64,000 nucleotides of DNA from Candidatus Sulfopaludibacter sp. SbA3 (GTDB lineage Bacteria; Acidobacteriota; Terriglobia; Bryobacterales; Bryobacteraceae). The notes beneath the pieces were generated by a model, which was not told the DNA's origin, searched no databases, and saw only the letters and a list, made by a program, of their open reading frames with translations. Within the stretch, counting starts at the first letter, position 1, and each line of letters begins with the position of its first letter. Position numbers and translations under genes: made by a program. Of this stretch, positions 9,999-19,497 are shown piece by piece. The DNA lies in NCBI GenBank assembly GCA_945890485.1, contig CAMDCN010000016.1:102503-166502 (forward strand), given 5' to 3'.

Positions 9999-11534
9999 AT
10001 GAATCGCAACGTGCCATTTCGAATTCTTATTGTCGTGATTGTTTTCATGGCAACCGCCATGGGTCAGTCCCCACGCCGCCGGGCGCTTGTGCTGGGCAAC
10101 GGTAGCTATCGTCACTTACCGGCGGCGGTAGCCAGTCAGGCCGACGCCGAGTTAGTGGCCCGGAGTCTATCGGATCCGAGTCTGTCCGTAACAACCTCGC
10201 TCCAAGTGAACCTGGATCGGGAGGCGTTGAGAAACGCCATTAGTTCGTTTGTCGAAACGGTGCAACAGGGGGATACCGTTATCGTCTTCTACAGCGGGTA
10301 CGCCGCGATGGTGGAAGGTGAGAACTATCTGCTCGCGATTGACCACAGCGCCGCGGAGGCGCGGGGCTCGTCGCTCACGGGGCTGCTGCAGGATCTGGAG
10401 GCGAAGAAAGCGGGATCGGTGTTGGCGCTAATTGACGGCAGCCGCGAGTGTCCGACACTGGCGGAATTGGCGGGGCTAACCCGAATGCAGCGCGTGGACC
10501 GGTCGCTCGTGCTCTTTGCTCATCAGTTTGACCGGTCGATTCCCGCGCCGGCGACACCCGTGAGTCCCTTCGCGGAAGCGATACGGATGGCGTTGGCCGT
10601 GCCGGGGTTGACGCTTTCGGGCATGGCGGAACGGGTGATCGTAGAGACGCAACGGAGTTCGAAGGGCGAGCAGACGCCGATTTTTGCGTTGAATAGTTTG
10701 GAAGAGATCAAGGTCCTGCGGGATCCGCCACCGGTTGTGGCCTCGAAACCGGAGCCTCAGCCAGTAAAGTCTCCGGCTTTGACGGCGGGCCAACTGCGAG
10801 AGTTGAAACGAGATTTGTTGACGTACGCGTGGATCCCGCCCGGGGAGGCCGAATTGGGGTGCGTGGCGTCGGATGGGGATTGCGAAGCGGCGGAACGGAC
10901 GCGCCGCCAAGTGCGCCTGAAACAGGGCTTTTGGATGACCCGGGGGGAGGTCCCGATCCGTGCGTTTGAGCGCTTTGCACGCGAGACATCGCATCCGTTG
11001 CCGAAACGTTCGCAAACCAACGCGGAGGGGCAGCAGGCCGCCAATCCAGTAGCCGGAGTGAGTTGGGAGGATGCACAGAAATACTGTGCCTGGGCTGGTG
11101 GCCGGCTTCCAACGTTCTCTGAATGGGAGTATGCGGCAAGAGGTGGCGCCGCCGGAATGGTCTATCCCTGGGGTAATCGGTTGACGCGCGACCAGGCGAA
11201 CTACCATGGCCGCGATAAGAGATCTCGCGACAAGTGGGATGAGTCGAACTCGGCGCCAGGGGGCTCGTTTGACCCGAACGGATTCAACTTGTTCGACGTT
11301 GTTGGCAATGTGCGGGAGTGGGTGGCGGAGGACTCTCTCTACCCGGCCAATGCGGCCAATCCGCCTGGACCGGCGACAGCGGGCCAGCACTATCTACGAG
11401 GAGGCGATTTCGCCGGCGCGTTAAAGGCACTACGGTTATCGGCCTTCGAGATGCGCCCGGCAGAGGAGCGGGACAACCGTACTGGTTTTCGGTGCGTGTT
11501 GCCGGTTTGGCCCGCTGGTGATGCTCAATTGTGA
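9999..11534 (+). CDS. Secreted caspase-fold (degenerate) plus FGE/SUMF1-fold fusion protein
   Basis: 511 residues. An N-terminal hydrophobic signal or anchor (about 7-22) is followed by a caspase-like peptidase C14 domain (about 26-240; RRALVLGNGSYRHLPAAVAS is the usual first strand and loop). The catalytic His motif, normally SGHG, reads SGYA (Tyr101), and the catalytic Cys motif, normally D-A-C-R, reads D-G-S-R (Ser148), so the dyad is lost. A formylglycine-generating-enzyme/SUMF1 fold occupies about 270-505 (WIPPGEAELGC, PVAGVSWEDAQKYCAWAGGR, LPTFSEWEYAARGG, GNVREWV, LRGGDF, NRTGFRCV). Such FGE-like domains are often binding modules rather than enzymes. The gene lies 24 bases after the Ser/Thr kinase. 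Function unknown; probably a non-proteolytic scaffold or sensor. Confidence 0.85.
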   Translation: MNRNVPFRILIVVIVFMATAMGQSPRRRALVLGNGSYRHLPAAVASQADAELVARSLSDPSLSVTTSLQVNLDREALRNAISSFVETVQQGDTVIVFYSGYAAMVEGENYLLAIDHSAAEARGSSLTGLLQDLEAKKAGSVLALIDGSRECPTLAELAGLTRMQRVDRSLVLFAHQFDRSIPAPATPVSPFAEAIRMALAVPGLTLSGMAERVIVETQRSSKGEQTPIFALNSLEEIKVLRDPPPVVASKPEPQPVKSPALTAGQLRELKRDLLTYAWIPPGEAELGCVASDGDCEAAERTRRQVRLKQGFWMTRGEVPIRAFERFARETSHPLPKRSQTNAEGQQAANPVAGVSWEDAQKYCAWAGGRLPTFSEWEYAARGGAAGMVYPWGNRLTRDQANYHGRDKRSRDKWDESNSAPGGSFDPNGFNLFDVVGNVREWVAEDSLYPANAANPPGPATAGQHYLRGGDFAGALKALRLSAFEMRPAEERDNRTGFRCVLPVWPAGDAQL

Positions 11535-11606
11535 TTGAATTCGCGTAATGTAGTGTTCGGGGATACGCCCGAGATCAAATTGCCACTTCGTATGTAGGAT
11601 CAGCCC

Positions 11607-14600
11607 ATGAAACGCAACGTCGCCTCGATCGCCTTCGCTTTGGTTTGTGCAGGAGTCTGTTCGGCGCAGACGGCAGGCACGATTACAACGGTCGCCGGGA
11701 GCGGCGCGCGGGGCTACGGGGGAGATGGCGGCCCGGCGTTGAACGCTTCCTTCGCCCAGCCCTATGGCGTTACGACGGCCCGGGAAGCCGATGGTTCGGT
11801 GTCGTTGTACGTGTCGGACTCGTTCAACAACCGGGTGCGCAAGATCACCGCGGATGGGCGCATTACGACTTTCGCGGGCAGTGCCGTGGCGGGATTTGCC
11901 GGCGATGGCGGGCCGGCCACTTCGGCTTCCCTCAATATCAACACCGGTGCGGCGATCGGGCCGGATGGCAATCTCTACATCGCGGACTTTAACAATCAGC
12001 GAATCCGGAGAGTGGACGCAACGGGCCGGATTACGACGATCGCCGGAACGGGCGTGAGCGGATACTCCGGCGACGGCGGCCCGGCGACCGCAGCCAGATT
12101 GTCGATGCCGATGAATCTGGCCTTCGCATCCGACGGGACGATCTACTTCGCCGATCGTGACAACCACCGGATTCGTCGCATCAGCCCAACCGGAGTGATT
12201 TCGACGTTTGCCGGGACCGGCACCGTTGGTTCCGCGGGGGATGGCGGTCCGGCCGCGTCGGCTCAACTTCGTTTCCCGACGGGCATAACGGTGGCCTCGG
12301 ACGGCGTCTACATTTGCGACTGGGGGAATGCGAAAATTCGGCGGGTAGGCCTGGATGGCCGAATCTCGACGATCGCGGGCACTGGAATTATTGGCTATTC
12401 GGGAGACAATGGGCCAGCGGTCCAAGCTGCGCTCAACGAGCCTCGCAATATGATCGTGGTGGGAGATCTGCTGTTCATCGCCGATTCGGGAAATCATCGA
12501 ATTCGCCGGGTGACGCTGAGCGATGGCCGCATCACAACTTTTGCCGGCACGGGTACAGCAGGATTTTCGGGAGACGGCGGACCTGCCTCGGCGGCCCAGA
12601 TTACCTTCCCGCAGTCGATCGCATTGGGTTCCGATGGTGCCCTATATGTCGCGGATACCGATAACAACCGGATTCGCCGCATCGCCAGTGCTACGGCTGT
12701 TACCGGAGGAACGGTATCGCTGTCGTCCAACCAGCTGACGCTGAGCACACCGGTGAATGGCCCGGCGCTGCCTGCCTACTCTGTTCGAGTCCTATCTTCG
12801 GACCAAGCACTTTCTTTCGCCGCGACCGCGAGCACCAGTTCCGGGGGCGATTGGCTCCGCGTGAACGCCGATGCTTCCGTAACGCCGGCCGTGCTGGCGA
12901 TTCAAATTGATCCATCGACGTTGGAACCTGGATCCTATGCCGGCGTGGTCACGGTAGCCGCGCCACAGGCCGGAAATGGGCCCCAACAGCTCACGGTGAA
13001 TCTGCGTGTCACTGGGCCGCGCCCATCGGGCCGTCCGGATACGGCAGTGATCGTGACGGTGGCGGGGAATAATGTCCGTGCCTTTGCTGGCGATGGAGGG
13101 GCGGCTACCGCTGCGTCGTTGAACCAGCCTCATGGGGTTGCGGTGGGTCTGCCGCCGGACTTTACGCCGATCCTGTTTGTCTCCGACACCTTCAATCACC
13201 GAATCCGCCGGATTGATTTGGGAAACGGCCGCATCGAGACGGTGGCGGGAAGGGCAATCGCGGGATTCCAACTGGAGACGGAAGGCGCGATTGCAACAAC
13301 GACATCGTTCAACGTGCCGGCTGGTTTGGGAACCGCAGCGGACGGCCAACTTCTCATCGCCGATTTGAACAACAACCGGCTGCGCAAATTGGATACGGTA
13401 AACCGCATCACGACGGCGGCCGGTACTGGCGCGGCTGGCTATTCCGGCGAAGGAAATGCGATTGAGAAAGACCTCTTTCTCCCGATTGCGGTGGCGGTGG
13501 CGCCCGATGGAAGCCGCTACATTGCGGATCGAAACAATCATCGGATCCGGCGAGTAGACGCCACGGGCGTGATGTCGACAGTTGCCGGGAATGGGAGCAT
13601 CGGCTTCAGCGGAGACGGTGGTCCGGCCACGGAAGCGCAGCTGAACTATCCCTCTGGAATCGCAGTCGGTCCTGACGGATCGCTCTACGTCGCGGATTGG
13701 CAGAATCACCGGGTTCGGCGGATCGTTCCCGACGGGACGATTTCGACGGTAGCGGGAACCGGCAATCCCGGGTTCTCCGGCGATGGGCCGGGGACCGAAT
13801 GTGATTTGAACGAGCCGAACTCCCTGGCGCTGGATGGACAGTGGCTCTACATTTCGGAGTTGAAAAGCCAGCGAATCCGGCGGCTGGATCTGGCTAGCGG
13901 CGCGTTGGTAACGATTGCGGGAACTGGGGCGGCCGGATTTGGTGGCGACGGCGGACCCGCAACCGAGGCGCGCCTGAACGGTCCGAATGCCCTGGCGGTT
14001 GGGCCGGATGGGAGCGTCTACGTCGCCGATACCGGCAATAACCGGATTCGTCAAATCGTGTTTGCCGATCGCGAAATCCAGGGTGCTACGGCCTCCCTTC
14101 GCCTTTCCAGCCCGCAACTGCAGTTTCGAGCGGTTTCCGGCGCGCCGGATCCCGCGCCGCAGAGTGCGTTGATAACGAGTTCGGAAGGCATCCTCAACTT
14201 TGCGGCATCCTCCCCTGGCTCGCCGGGTTGGCTGAGCTTTTCGAGCGAAATTGGTCAGACACCGGCCAACTTTGAAATCCGGACGTCCGCACAGGGTCTG
14301 GCGCCCGGAACCTATCGCGCCACTCTCGAATTCGTATCGGGGTCGGCCATCAACTCGCCACAGAACATGGAGATCGTGTTGGTGGTGGCGCCCCCGCCGA
14401 CGCTCTTAACGGCCGCGCCGGCCAGTCTGGACTTCCTCTCCATGCAGGGTGCTGATGATCCACCCGCGCAGCAGATTCGGATTTCGGCATCCCAGCCTGC
14501 GCCTGCCTTGGTAATTCAGGTTTCCGGTGGCGCCTCGTGGCTGGTTGTCGAACGGGTTTCCGGATCAGAGCCGTGGGACGTGGTGATTCGCGTTCGTTCG

Positions 14601-16922
14601 CTCGGCTTGGCGCCCGGATTCTATGCGACGACACTTTCGCTTTCCGGTACGGAGGTGGCCAGCCCGCTGTCGGTCCCTGTGACACTGCGGGTGAGCCCGG
14701 CGCCAGTGGCGCCCACGCTGGCCTTCGATCCCTCGTCGCTGCAGTTCCGGGCATTGACGGAGGTGGCGTCCCCCGCAGAGCAGTCAGTGAGTTTGGCGAC
14801 GACCGCAGGTGAAATCAGCTATTCGGTAGCGGCTAGCTCCCCAGGGAACTGGCTGTCGGTTTCTCCCGCGACCATTTCGCCCCGGCCGGGTGCTCCGGCG
14901 ACTTTAGCGGTCCGAGTCAACACGGCTGAGCTTTTGGCAAGCAACTATGAGGGAGAGGTGACGGTAAGCAGCGGTGGCTCCGTGCGTGCGCGCCTCCCGG
15001 TCCAGTTGCTTCTGGCCCAGAACATTAGTCCGGAGCTGACGGTGGATACGCCGCTGGTCCAGCTTTCAGCGCCTAGCGGCGTGGAAGTCGCCCAGGGGCA
15101 GGTAATTGTCCGCAATCCCAGTCCGTCCGTACTTCCGTTCCGCATTGTGGCCAAAACGGCGGACGGGTCCGATTGGCTCGCCGCGACGCCAGGAGATTTC
15201 GACTCGGCCAGTAATGGAAAGCCGACGATGCTGAATATTCGAGCGGACGCGAGCAATCTTCCGCCGGGTACCTATACCGGCACCATCGAGTTGGCCGCGG
15301 AGCAGGGAGGCCTGACCTCTCAAGTCGTCACAGTACCGGTCGTGTTTGCGGTGACGGGTCAGGCGACCGAACTGCTCGCCTCGCAATCGGCGATCGGCTT
15401 CAGCACGCGGCCGGGAAGCTCTCAGATTATGGATGTGAGCCTTGTCGCGGTCGGCAACGCCCCGTTGCCCTGGACGGCGCAGGTAACCCGTGGTGGTGGA
15501 TTCCTGCGGCTCTCGCAGACCAGCGGCACCGCCGTGCCGAAGACGCCGGCGCAAGCCCTCGATGTGACTTTCAACCCGGCTGGTCTCAGCGCGGGAGAGC
15601 ATCATGGCGAGATTCAGATTCAAGCGGCGGGGGCTGCCCGTCCGCTCGTAATCTCCGTAATCGGCCGGGTTAGTTCCGGGCCGGCGGACCCGCTTCCGAG
15701 GCCGTCGAGCCTGGCATTCGTGCCGCGTCCGGACGGATCGAACCCAGAAAGGCGCGGCGTCATAATCGGCAATGTGGCGGGGGCGTCGTCGTTTAACACT
15801 CTGGCGGCTCCAGACAATCCGGCGCCGGGTACGAATTGGCTGGTGGTGGAACAGCTCGGCGGGGCGGTATCGAATTTCGGCGTGTCTGTGGCTTTCGACG
15901 GGCTGCCTCCAGGTACCTATCGAGCGAACATCAATTTCAGTTTCGCGGGCAACGCCGCGACGCAGGTGCAGGTGCTGGCGGTGAAACCAGCGGCAGTGGC
16001 CGGCGATGCGGGTACCGGGCAGCGGTTGGCCGAGTGCACTCCCAGTCGGATGTTCCCCGTGTTTGCATCCGCGCAGCCGCGCTTTACCGTGGCCCTTGGC
16101 CAACCACTGCAGACCGAGATCGTCGTGGTGGATGATTGTGGCCGGTTGGCGAACGAGGCCGCCGCCGCCAGTTATTTCAGCAATGGGGAACCATCGATGT
16201 CCCTGGCGGCGGTTGGTGACGGGCGTTGGGCGGCTACATGGGTCCCGAAGATCAATGAATCGGGCGAGGTGCTGCTCGAAACCTTGGCATCAGACTCGGC
16301 CAGGACAATTGCGCCAGCTTCTGTCGTCGTACGTGCGTTTCTGGCTGGGTCGATTGCCGGACCGGTTTTGGCGCCGACCGGGGCGGTCAGGTCAATCGAT
16401 GGAAAACCGGCGGAGGCCATCGCTCCTGGGTCGCGGATTGAGATCCACGGTGTGCGGCTGGTGTCCGAAAACCGCGCGGCGAGCGCCACCCTGGGCGGGG
16501 TCCCGCTCGAGATTCTGTCCGCTGAAGCGGGCCGGATTGTGGCGGTCGTTCCGGCGGGTTTTGATGGGCGAGGGATGCAGCCGCTGGTGGTGCAGACCGG
16601 CGAATTCCAGTCTGCGCCCTGGCCCATCATCGTCGCGGAGGTTTGGCCGGTGGTCGCGTCGGCAGGCGTCAGCGCGGATGGCTCGATAAAGCTTTCGGTC
16701 TCGGGGATTGCCGAAGCCGTGGCGGGAGGGAGCTTCGATCAGCTTCGCTTCGATATCGATTCGAAACGCTGCGCGGTGGGCGAGGCGAGTGCAGACGGTT
16801 CTGGTGTATGGAACCTGACGCTGGCCAATTGTCTGGGTGATGGAAGTGCCTCAATGCAGGTTACGAGCGGGACTGGTCGAGCGCGAACGCACCGGTTCGT
16901 TCGCGCGGCGGGAAAGGAGTAA
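11607..16922 (+). CDS. Giant secreted protein: two NHL propellers and BACON-like modules
   Basis: 1771 residues with a signal peptide (MKRNVASIAFALVCAGVCSA). Residues about 25-365 hold six NHL repeats with the signature GDGGPA...L..P.GIA...DG.LYVAD..NHRIRRI, giving one beta propeller. A BACON-like Ig module follows (about 370-465), then a second six-repeat propeller (about 475-825). After it come about six more BACON-like modules (each about 100 residues with 'PGTYxATLxxxS') up to about 1460. The C-terminal region includes a segment like the start of the Solibacter-type C-terminal domain (AIAPGSRIEIHGVRLVSE). Such proteins are typical of acidobacteria and are thought to bind polymers or proteins at the cell surface. 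No catalytic motif is visible. The stop codon lies inside a terminator hairpin. Confidence 0.88.
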   Translation: MKRNVASIAFALVCAGVCSAQTAGTITTVAGSGARGYGGDGGPALNASFAQPYGVTTAREADGSVSLYVSDSFNNRVRKITADGRITTFAGSAVAGFAGDGGPATSASLNINTGAAIGPDGNLYIADFNNQRIRRVDATGRITTIAGTGVSGYSGDGGPATAARLSMPMNLAFASDGTIYFADRDNHRIRRISPTGVISTFAGTGTVGSAGDGGPAASAQLRFPTGITVASDGVYICDWGNAKIRRVGLDGRISTIAGTGIIGYSGDNGPAVQAALNEPRNMIVVGDLLFIADSGNHRIRRVTLSDGRITTFAGTGTAGFSGDGGPASAAQITFPQSIALGSDGALYVADTDNNRIRRIASATAVTGGTVSLSSNQLTLSTPVNGPALPAYSVRVLSSDQALSFAATASTSSGGDWLRVNADASVTPAVLAIQIDPSTLEPGSYAGVVTVAAPQAGNGPQQLTVNLRVTGPRPSGRPDTAVIVTVAGNNVRAFAGDGGAATAASLNQPHGVAVGLPPDFTPILFVSDTFNHRIRRIDLGNGRIETVAGRAIAGFQLETEGAIATTTSFNVPAGLGTAADGQLLIADLNNNRLRKLDTVNRITTAAGTGAAGYSGEGNAIEKDLFLPIAVAVAPDGSRYIADRNNHRIRRVDATGVMSTVAGNGSIGFSGDGGPATEAQLNYPSGIAVGPDGSLYVADWQNHRVRRIVPDGTISTVAGTGNPGFSGDGPGTECDLNEPNSLALDGQWLYISELKSQRIRRLDLASGALVTIAGTGAAGFGGDGGPATEARLNGPNALAVGPDGSVYVADTGNNRIRQIVFADREIQGATASLRLSSPQLQFRAVSGAPDPAPQSALITSSEGILNFAASSPGSPGWLSFSSEIGQTPANFEIRTSAQGLAPGTYRATLEFVSGSAINSPQNMEIVLVVAPPPTLLTAAPASLDFLSMQGADDPPAQQIRISASQPAPALVIQVSGGASWLVVERVSGSEPWDVVIRVRSLGLAPGFYATTLSLSGTEVASPLSVPVTLRVSPAPVAPTLAFDPSSLQFRALTEVASPAEQSVSLATTAGEISYSVAASSPGNWLSVSPATISPRPGAPATLAVRVNTAELLASNYEGEVTVSSGGSVRARLPVQLLLAQNISPELTVDTPLVQLSAPSGVEVAQGQVIVRNPSPSVLPFRIVAKTADGSDWLAATPGDFDSASNGKPTMLNIRADASNLPPGTYTGTIELAAEQGGLTSQVVTVPVVFAVTGQATELLASQSAIGFSTRPGSSQIMDVSLVAVGNAPLPWTAQVTRGGGFLRLSQTSGTAVPKTPAQALDVTFNPAGLSAGEHHGEIQIQAAGAARPLVISVIGRVSSGPADPLPRPSSLAFVPRPDGSNPERRGVIIGNVAGASSFNTLAAPDNPAPGTNWLVVEQLGGAVSNFGVSVAFDGLPPGTYRANINFSFAGNAATQVQVLAVKPAAVAGDAGTGQRLAECTPSRMFPVFASAQPRFTVALGQPLQTEIVVVDDCGRLANEAAAASYFSNGEPSMSLAAVGDGRWAATWVPKINESGEVLLETLASDSARTIAPASVVVRAFLAGSIAGPVLAPTGAVRSIDGKPAEAIAPGSRIEIHGVRLVSENRAASATLGGVPLEILSAEAGRIVAVVPAGFDGRGMQPLVVQTGEFQSAPWPIIVAEVWPVVASAGVSADGSIKLSVSGIAEAVAGGSFDQLRFDIDSKRCAVGEASADGSGVWNLTLANCLGDGSASMQVTSGTGRARTHRFVRAAGKE

Positions 16923-16940
16923 GCTCGCTTACTCCTTTTT
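16913..16940. terminator. Rho-independent terminator overlapping the NHL gene stop
   Basis: Perfect 10-bp stem AAAGGAGTAA (16913-16922) / TTACTCCTTT (16929-16938) with loop GCTCGC and a T run to 16940. The TAA stop of the NHL gene is the last part of the left arm. It sits between two convergent genes and probably also serves the B12 permease gene on the other strand. Confidence 0.85.
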
Positions 16941-16944
16941 CGAG

Positions 16945-17925
16945 CTATCGGTTCCAGAGTAGCCAGACGAAAAAGGGTCCGCCGAGTAGAGCAGTGGTGA
17001 CGCCGACCGGGATTTCCACCGGCGCCATAACGCTGCGGGAGATGGCATCGCAGACGACCAGAAACGCGCCGCCGCCCAGCCAACAGGCGGGAATCAGCAA
17101 ACGGTAATCGGGTCCCAGCATGCGGCGGAGGAGATGGGGAACAATCAGGCCGACAAAACCAATGGGACCGGTGACCGCGGTGACCGTGCCAACCAGCATC
17201 GCCCCAACCGCGAAAGCCTGCCACGTGATGCGCCGGCAATCGACGCCGCGGCCCGTTGCCCACGCCTCCCCCAGCATGAGTACGTTTAAAACGCGCGCCT
17301 GGCGGATACTCCACCACGTTCCGAGTCCGATGGCCCCAGCTAGCCACCCGAGCACCGAATATTCAACGGCGTCAATGCCACCCATTAACCAATGTGCGAT
17401 CTGGAACGACCGGGTGATTCCAGCAAGGCTATGGAGCAGCAGGATCAGCGCGGTGCAAATGCCGCTCAGGGCGATACCGGTGAGGAGCAGCGTGAACGCG
17501 GTGAACCGCTGAACGCGACCGAGCGCGGCGACGAGTGCGATGACCACGGCAGAGCCGGCCAAAGCAGCGGCCCACACGAGCGGGAAGCCGGTCTCCTCGC
17601 CGTTCCCCAGGGCGATGGCTGCCACAGCTCCCAACGCAGCGGCTGACGTCACTCCGAGGCTGGAGGGCGTTGCCAGGGCCTCGCGGAGCACCGCCTGATA
17701 GAGGGCCCCGGCTACCGAAAGCGCGGCGCCGGCCAAAAAGGCCAGCAGGGTGCGCGGGACGCGGAGATTGATGAAGATCTCCCAGTCGGGCGACTCACCG
17801 CGCCACAGCCTGCCGTAGTCCATTCCCGAGCCGCCGAGTAACGGACTGATTGCCGCGATCACCAGTGCGGCGAGGGTGGCCACGATAACGACGGAGCCGA
17901 TCTTTTGGCGTGGATCAACGGCCAT
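16945..17925 (-). CDS. btuC: Vitamin B12 ABC transporter, permease (FecCD/BtuC type)
   Basis: About 326 residues with roughly ten hydrophobic helices. FecCD-family signatures are clear: LRVPRTLLAFLAGAALSVAG, then YQAVLREALATPSSLGVTSA, and VTGPIGFVGLIVPHLLRR near the C-terminal third, followed by IPVGVTTALLGGPFF. It forms the inner-membrane channel of a BtuCD-type importer. I place the start at ATG 17925 (MAVDPRQK), because the frame upstream overlaps the ATPase gene and has no family similarity. This start overlaps the ATPase stop region by 11 bases. FecCD permeases also carry iron-siderophores, but the riboswitch upstream of the operon points to cobalamin. Confidence 0.9.
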   Translation of the reverse strand: MAVDPRQKIGSVVIVATLAALVIAAISPLLGGSGMDYGRLWRGESPDWEIFINLRVPRTLLAFLAGAALSVAGALYQAVLREALATPSSLGVTSAAALGAVAAIALGNGEETGFPLVWAAALAGSAVVIALVAALGRVQRFTAFTLLLTGIALSGICTALILLLHSLAGITRSFQIAHWLMGGIDAVEYSVLGWLAGAIGLGTWWSIRQARVLNVLMLGEAWATGRGVDCRRITWQAFAVGAMLVGTVTAVTGPIGFVGLIVPHLLRRMLGPDYRLLIPACWLGGGAFLVVCDAISRSVMAPVEIPVGVTTALLGGPFFVWLLWNR

Positions 17926-18685
17926 AGGTGAGGAACACTCTTCCGTCCGTGCTCTGATGCCAGTGAAATGGCACGTGGAAAACGCGTTCAAGGCGCGCTG
18001 GCTCCAGTGCTTCGCAGGGGATGGCGTCCGCCGCGAGGCGACCCTGCTCGAGCAGCCAGATCCGGTCGCAATGTTGGGCGGCGAGCCCCAAGTGGTGGGT
18101 GACGACGATTACCAGATGTCCTGCCTGCTGGAGCTCGCGGAACAGCTCCCACATCGCGGCTTCGTTTTCTGGATCGAGGTGGGCGCTGGGCTCATCGAGC
18201 AGCACGATCGGTGCTCCCTGGCAGATGGCGGCGGCGAGCAGGACACGTTGCTTTTCGCCGCCGCTGAGGTTTCCAAAGGCCCGGCCGCGGAAGGCCTCTA
18301 GGCGCGTCCGGAGGATGGCTTGCTCCATGGCCTTATGATCCTCGCCGTTCTCAAATAGGCCGCGGCCGTAAGGAAGCCGGCCGGTGAGGATGACCTCTTC
18401 GACGGTTAGCGGTACGTCGGCGGGAACGAATTGTGGGACGTGCGCTATTTGTTGGCAGAGGGCTTCGCGCGGCATTCTGTGGACGGCCTGCCCGCCGAGA
18501 GTGCATTGTCCGGCGCTGGGAGTTCGCTGTCCGGCAATCAGGTCGAGGAGTGTCGATTTACCGGCGCCGTTCGGGCCGACGATCCCGATGACGGCGGGCG
18601 CATCCGCGACGGCGTGGATACCGTGGAGAACCGGTTTGCCGCCGGAATAGGCAAACTGGAGGCCGTCGAGGACGAGGCGGGTCAC
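17915..18685 (-). CDS. btuD: Vitamin B12 ABC transporter, ATP-binding protein
   Basis: 256 residues. Walker A is GPNGAGKSTLLDL, the ABC signature is LSGGEKQRVLLA, Walker B is IVLLDEPSAHLD, and the H-loop is VVTHH. These are in correct order and spacing for a FecE/BtuD-type importer ATPase. It overlaps the binding-protein gene upstream by 4 bases and the permease gene downstream by 11 bases, as in a coupled operon. All motifs for ATP hydrolysis are intact. The substrate assignment to cobalamin rests on the riboswitch and neighbours rather than on the ATPase itself. Confidence 0.92.
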   Translation of the reverse strand: MTRLVLDGLQFAYSGGKPVLHGIHAVADAPAVIGIVGPNGAGKSTLLDLIAGQRTPSAGQCTLGGQAVHRMPREALCQQIAHVPQFVPADVPLTVEEVILTGRLPYGRGLFENGEDHKAMEQAILRTRLEAFRGRAFGNLSGGEKQRVLLAAAICQGAPIVLLDEPSAHLDPENEAAMWELFRELQQAGHLVIVVTHHLGLAAQHCDRIWLLEQGRLAADAIPCEALEPARLERVFHVPFHWHQSTDGRVFLTYGR

Positions 18686-19497
18686 TCGAGCATCCTTCGA
18701 AAGGCCTCCGCGGCCTCGACGACGCGCGGTCCGGGGACGACATAGATATCAGAGGCGACGGCGAAAACCTTTCTCAGCTGGACGGCGCGGAGCCCGGGGA
18801 CTGTTTCCCAAAGACGGACGACCGAGGCGGTATGCGCCGGTGTCACCCCTTTGGTCTCGGTCATGTCGCCCATGTCGACGATCACATCGGGGTTGAGGCG
18901 AAGGATGCCTTCGACGGAGATTTTGGGATAGGAGACGGGGGAATCGGCGAGGACGTTGCGACCGCCGGCAGCAATGATGAGGTCGTTGAGATAGGAGCCT
19001 TTTCCGACGGCCAGCATGCCGTCGAGGCGGCCGGGCGTGCGGCCGACTATAAAGAGCAACGTTCGGGGCGTGGGGCTTGCGGTCTGCTTCCGCATTTCGG
19101 CAAGGCCGTTGCGGAGCCTGGCTTCGAGAGCGATGCCTTCGTGCTCACGGCCTACGGCGCGGCCCACCTCCGCCGCGGAGCGAAGGGTTTCGTCTAAGCC
19201 AGTGTTGCGCAGGGCCAGGGTCCGTATGCCGACGGCCTTCAGTTGACGTACGATTTGCGGGTGTTCGGCGTGGACCAGGACGAGGTCCGGGCGGAGGCGA
19301 ATGATCGCCTCCACGTTTGGTTCGAGGTAAGTGCCGATGCGGGGCAGGCGTTCCACCGGGGCGGGGAAGTGGCAATATGTGGACACCGCCACCACCTTCG
19401 GCCCGGCGCCGACGGCAAAGAGCATTTCCGTGAAGCTGGGCGCCGTCGAGACGATTCGCTCCGGAATTGCCGCCGCTAGCAGGAACAGCCAGATCAT
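18682..19497 (-). CDS. btuF: Vitamin B12-binding periplasmic protein
   Basis: 271 residues with a short hydrophobic signal (MIWLFLLAAAI). The fold is the periplasmic-binding class III/BtuF type: an N-lobe RIVSTAPSFTEMLFAVGAGP, then PRIGTYLEPNVEAIIRLRPD, and a C-lobe with ISVEGILRLNPDVIVDMGD. These motifs match cobalamin and iron-siderophore binding proteins. It would pick up the ligand after outer-membrane passage and deliver it to the permease. The ATG overlaps the end of the TonB receptor gene by 4 bases, and its own stop overlaps the ATPase start by 4 bases. Confidence 0.9.
   Translation of the reverse strand: MIWLFLLAAAIPERIVSTAPSFTEMLFAVGAGPKVVAVSTYCHFPAPVERLPRIGTYLEPNVEAIIRLRPDLVLVHAEHPQIVRQLKAVGIRTLALRNTGLDETLRSAAEVGRAVGREHEGIALEARLRNGLAEMRKQTASPTPRTLLFIVGRTPGRLDGMLAVGKGSYLNDLIIAAGGRNVLADSPVSYPKISVEGILRLNPDVIVDMGDMTETKGVTPAHTASVVRLWETVPGLRAVQLRKVFAVASDIYVVPGPRVVEAAEAFRRMLE

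Noticed and set aside
9999..11534. FGE-like domain as maturase of the sulfatase at 32762
   Set aside because: It is 21 kb away, in a signalling block, fused to a degenerate caspase fold. FGE-fold modules of this type are usually not maturases.
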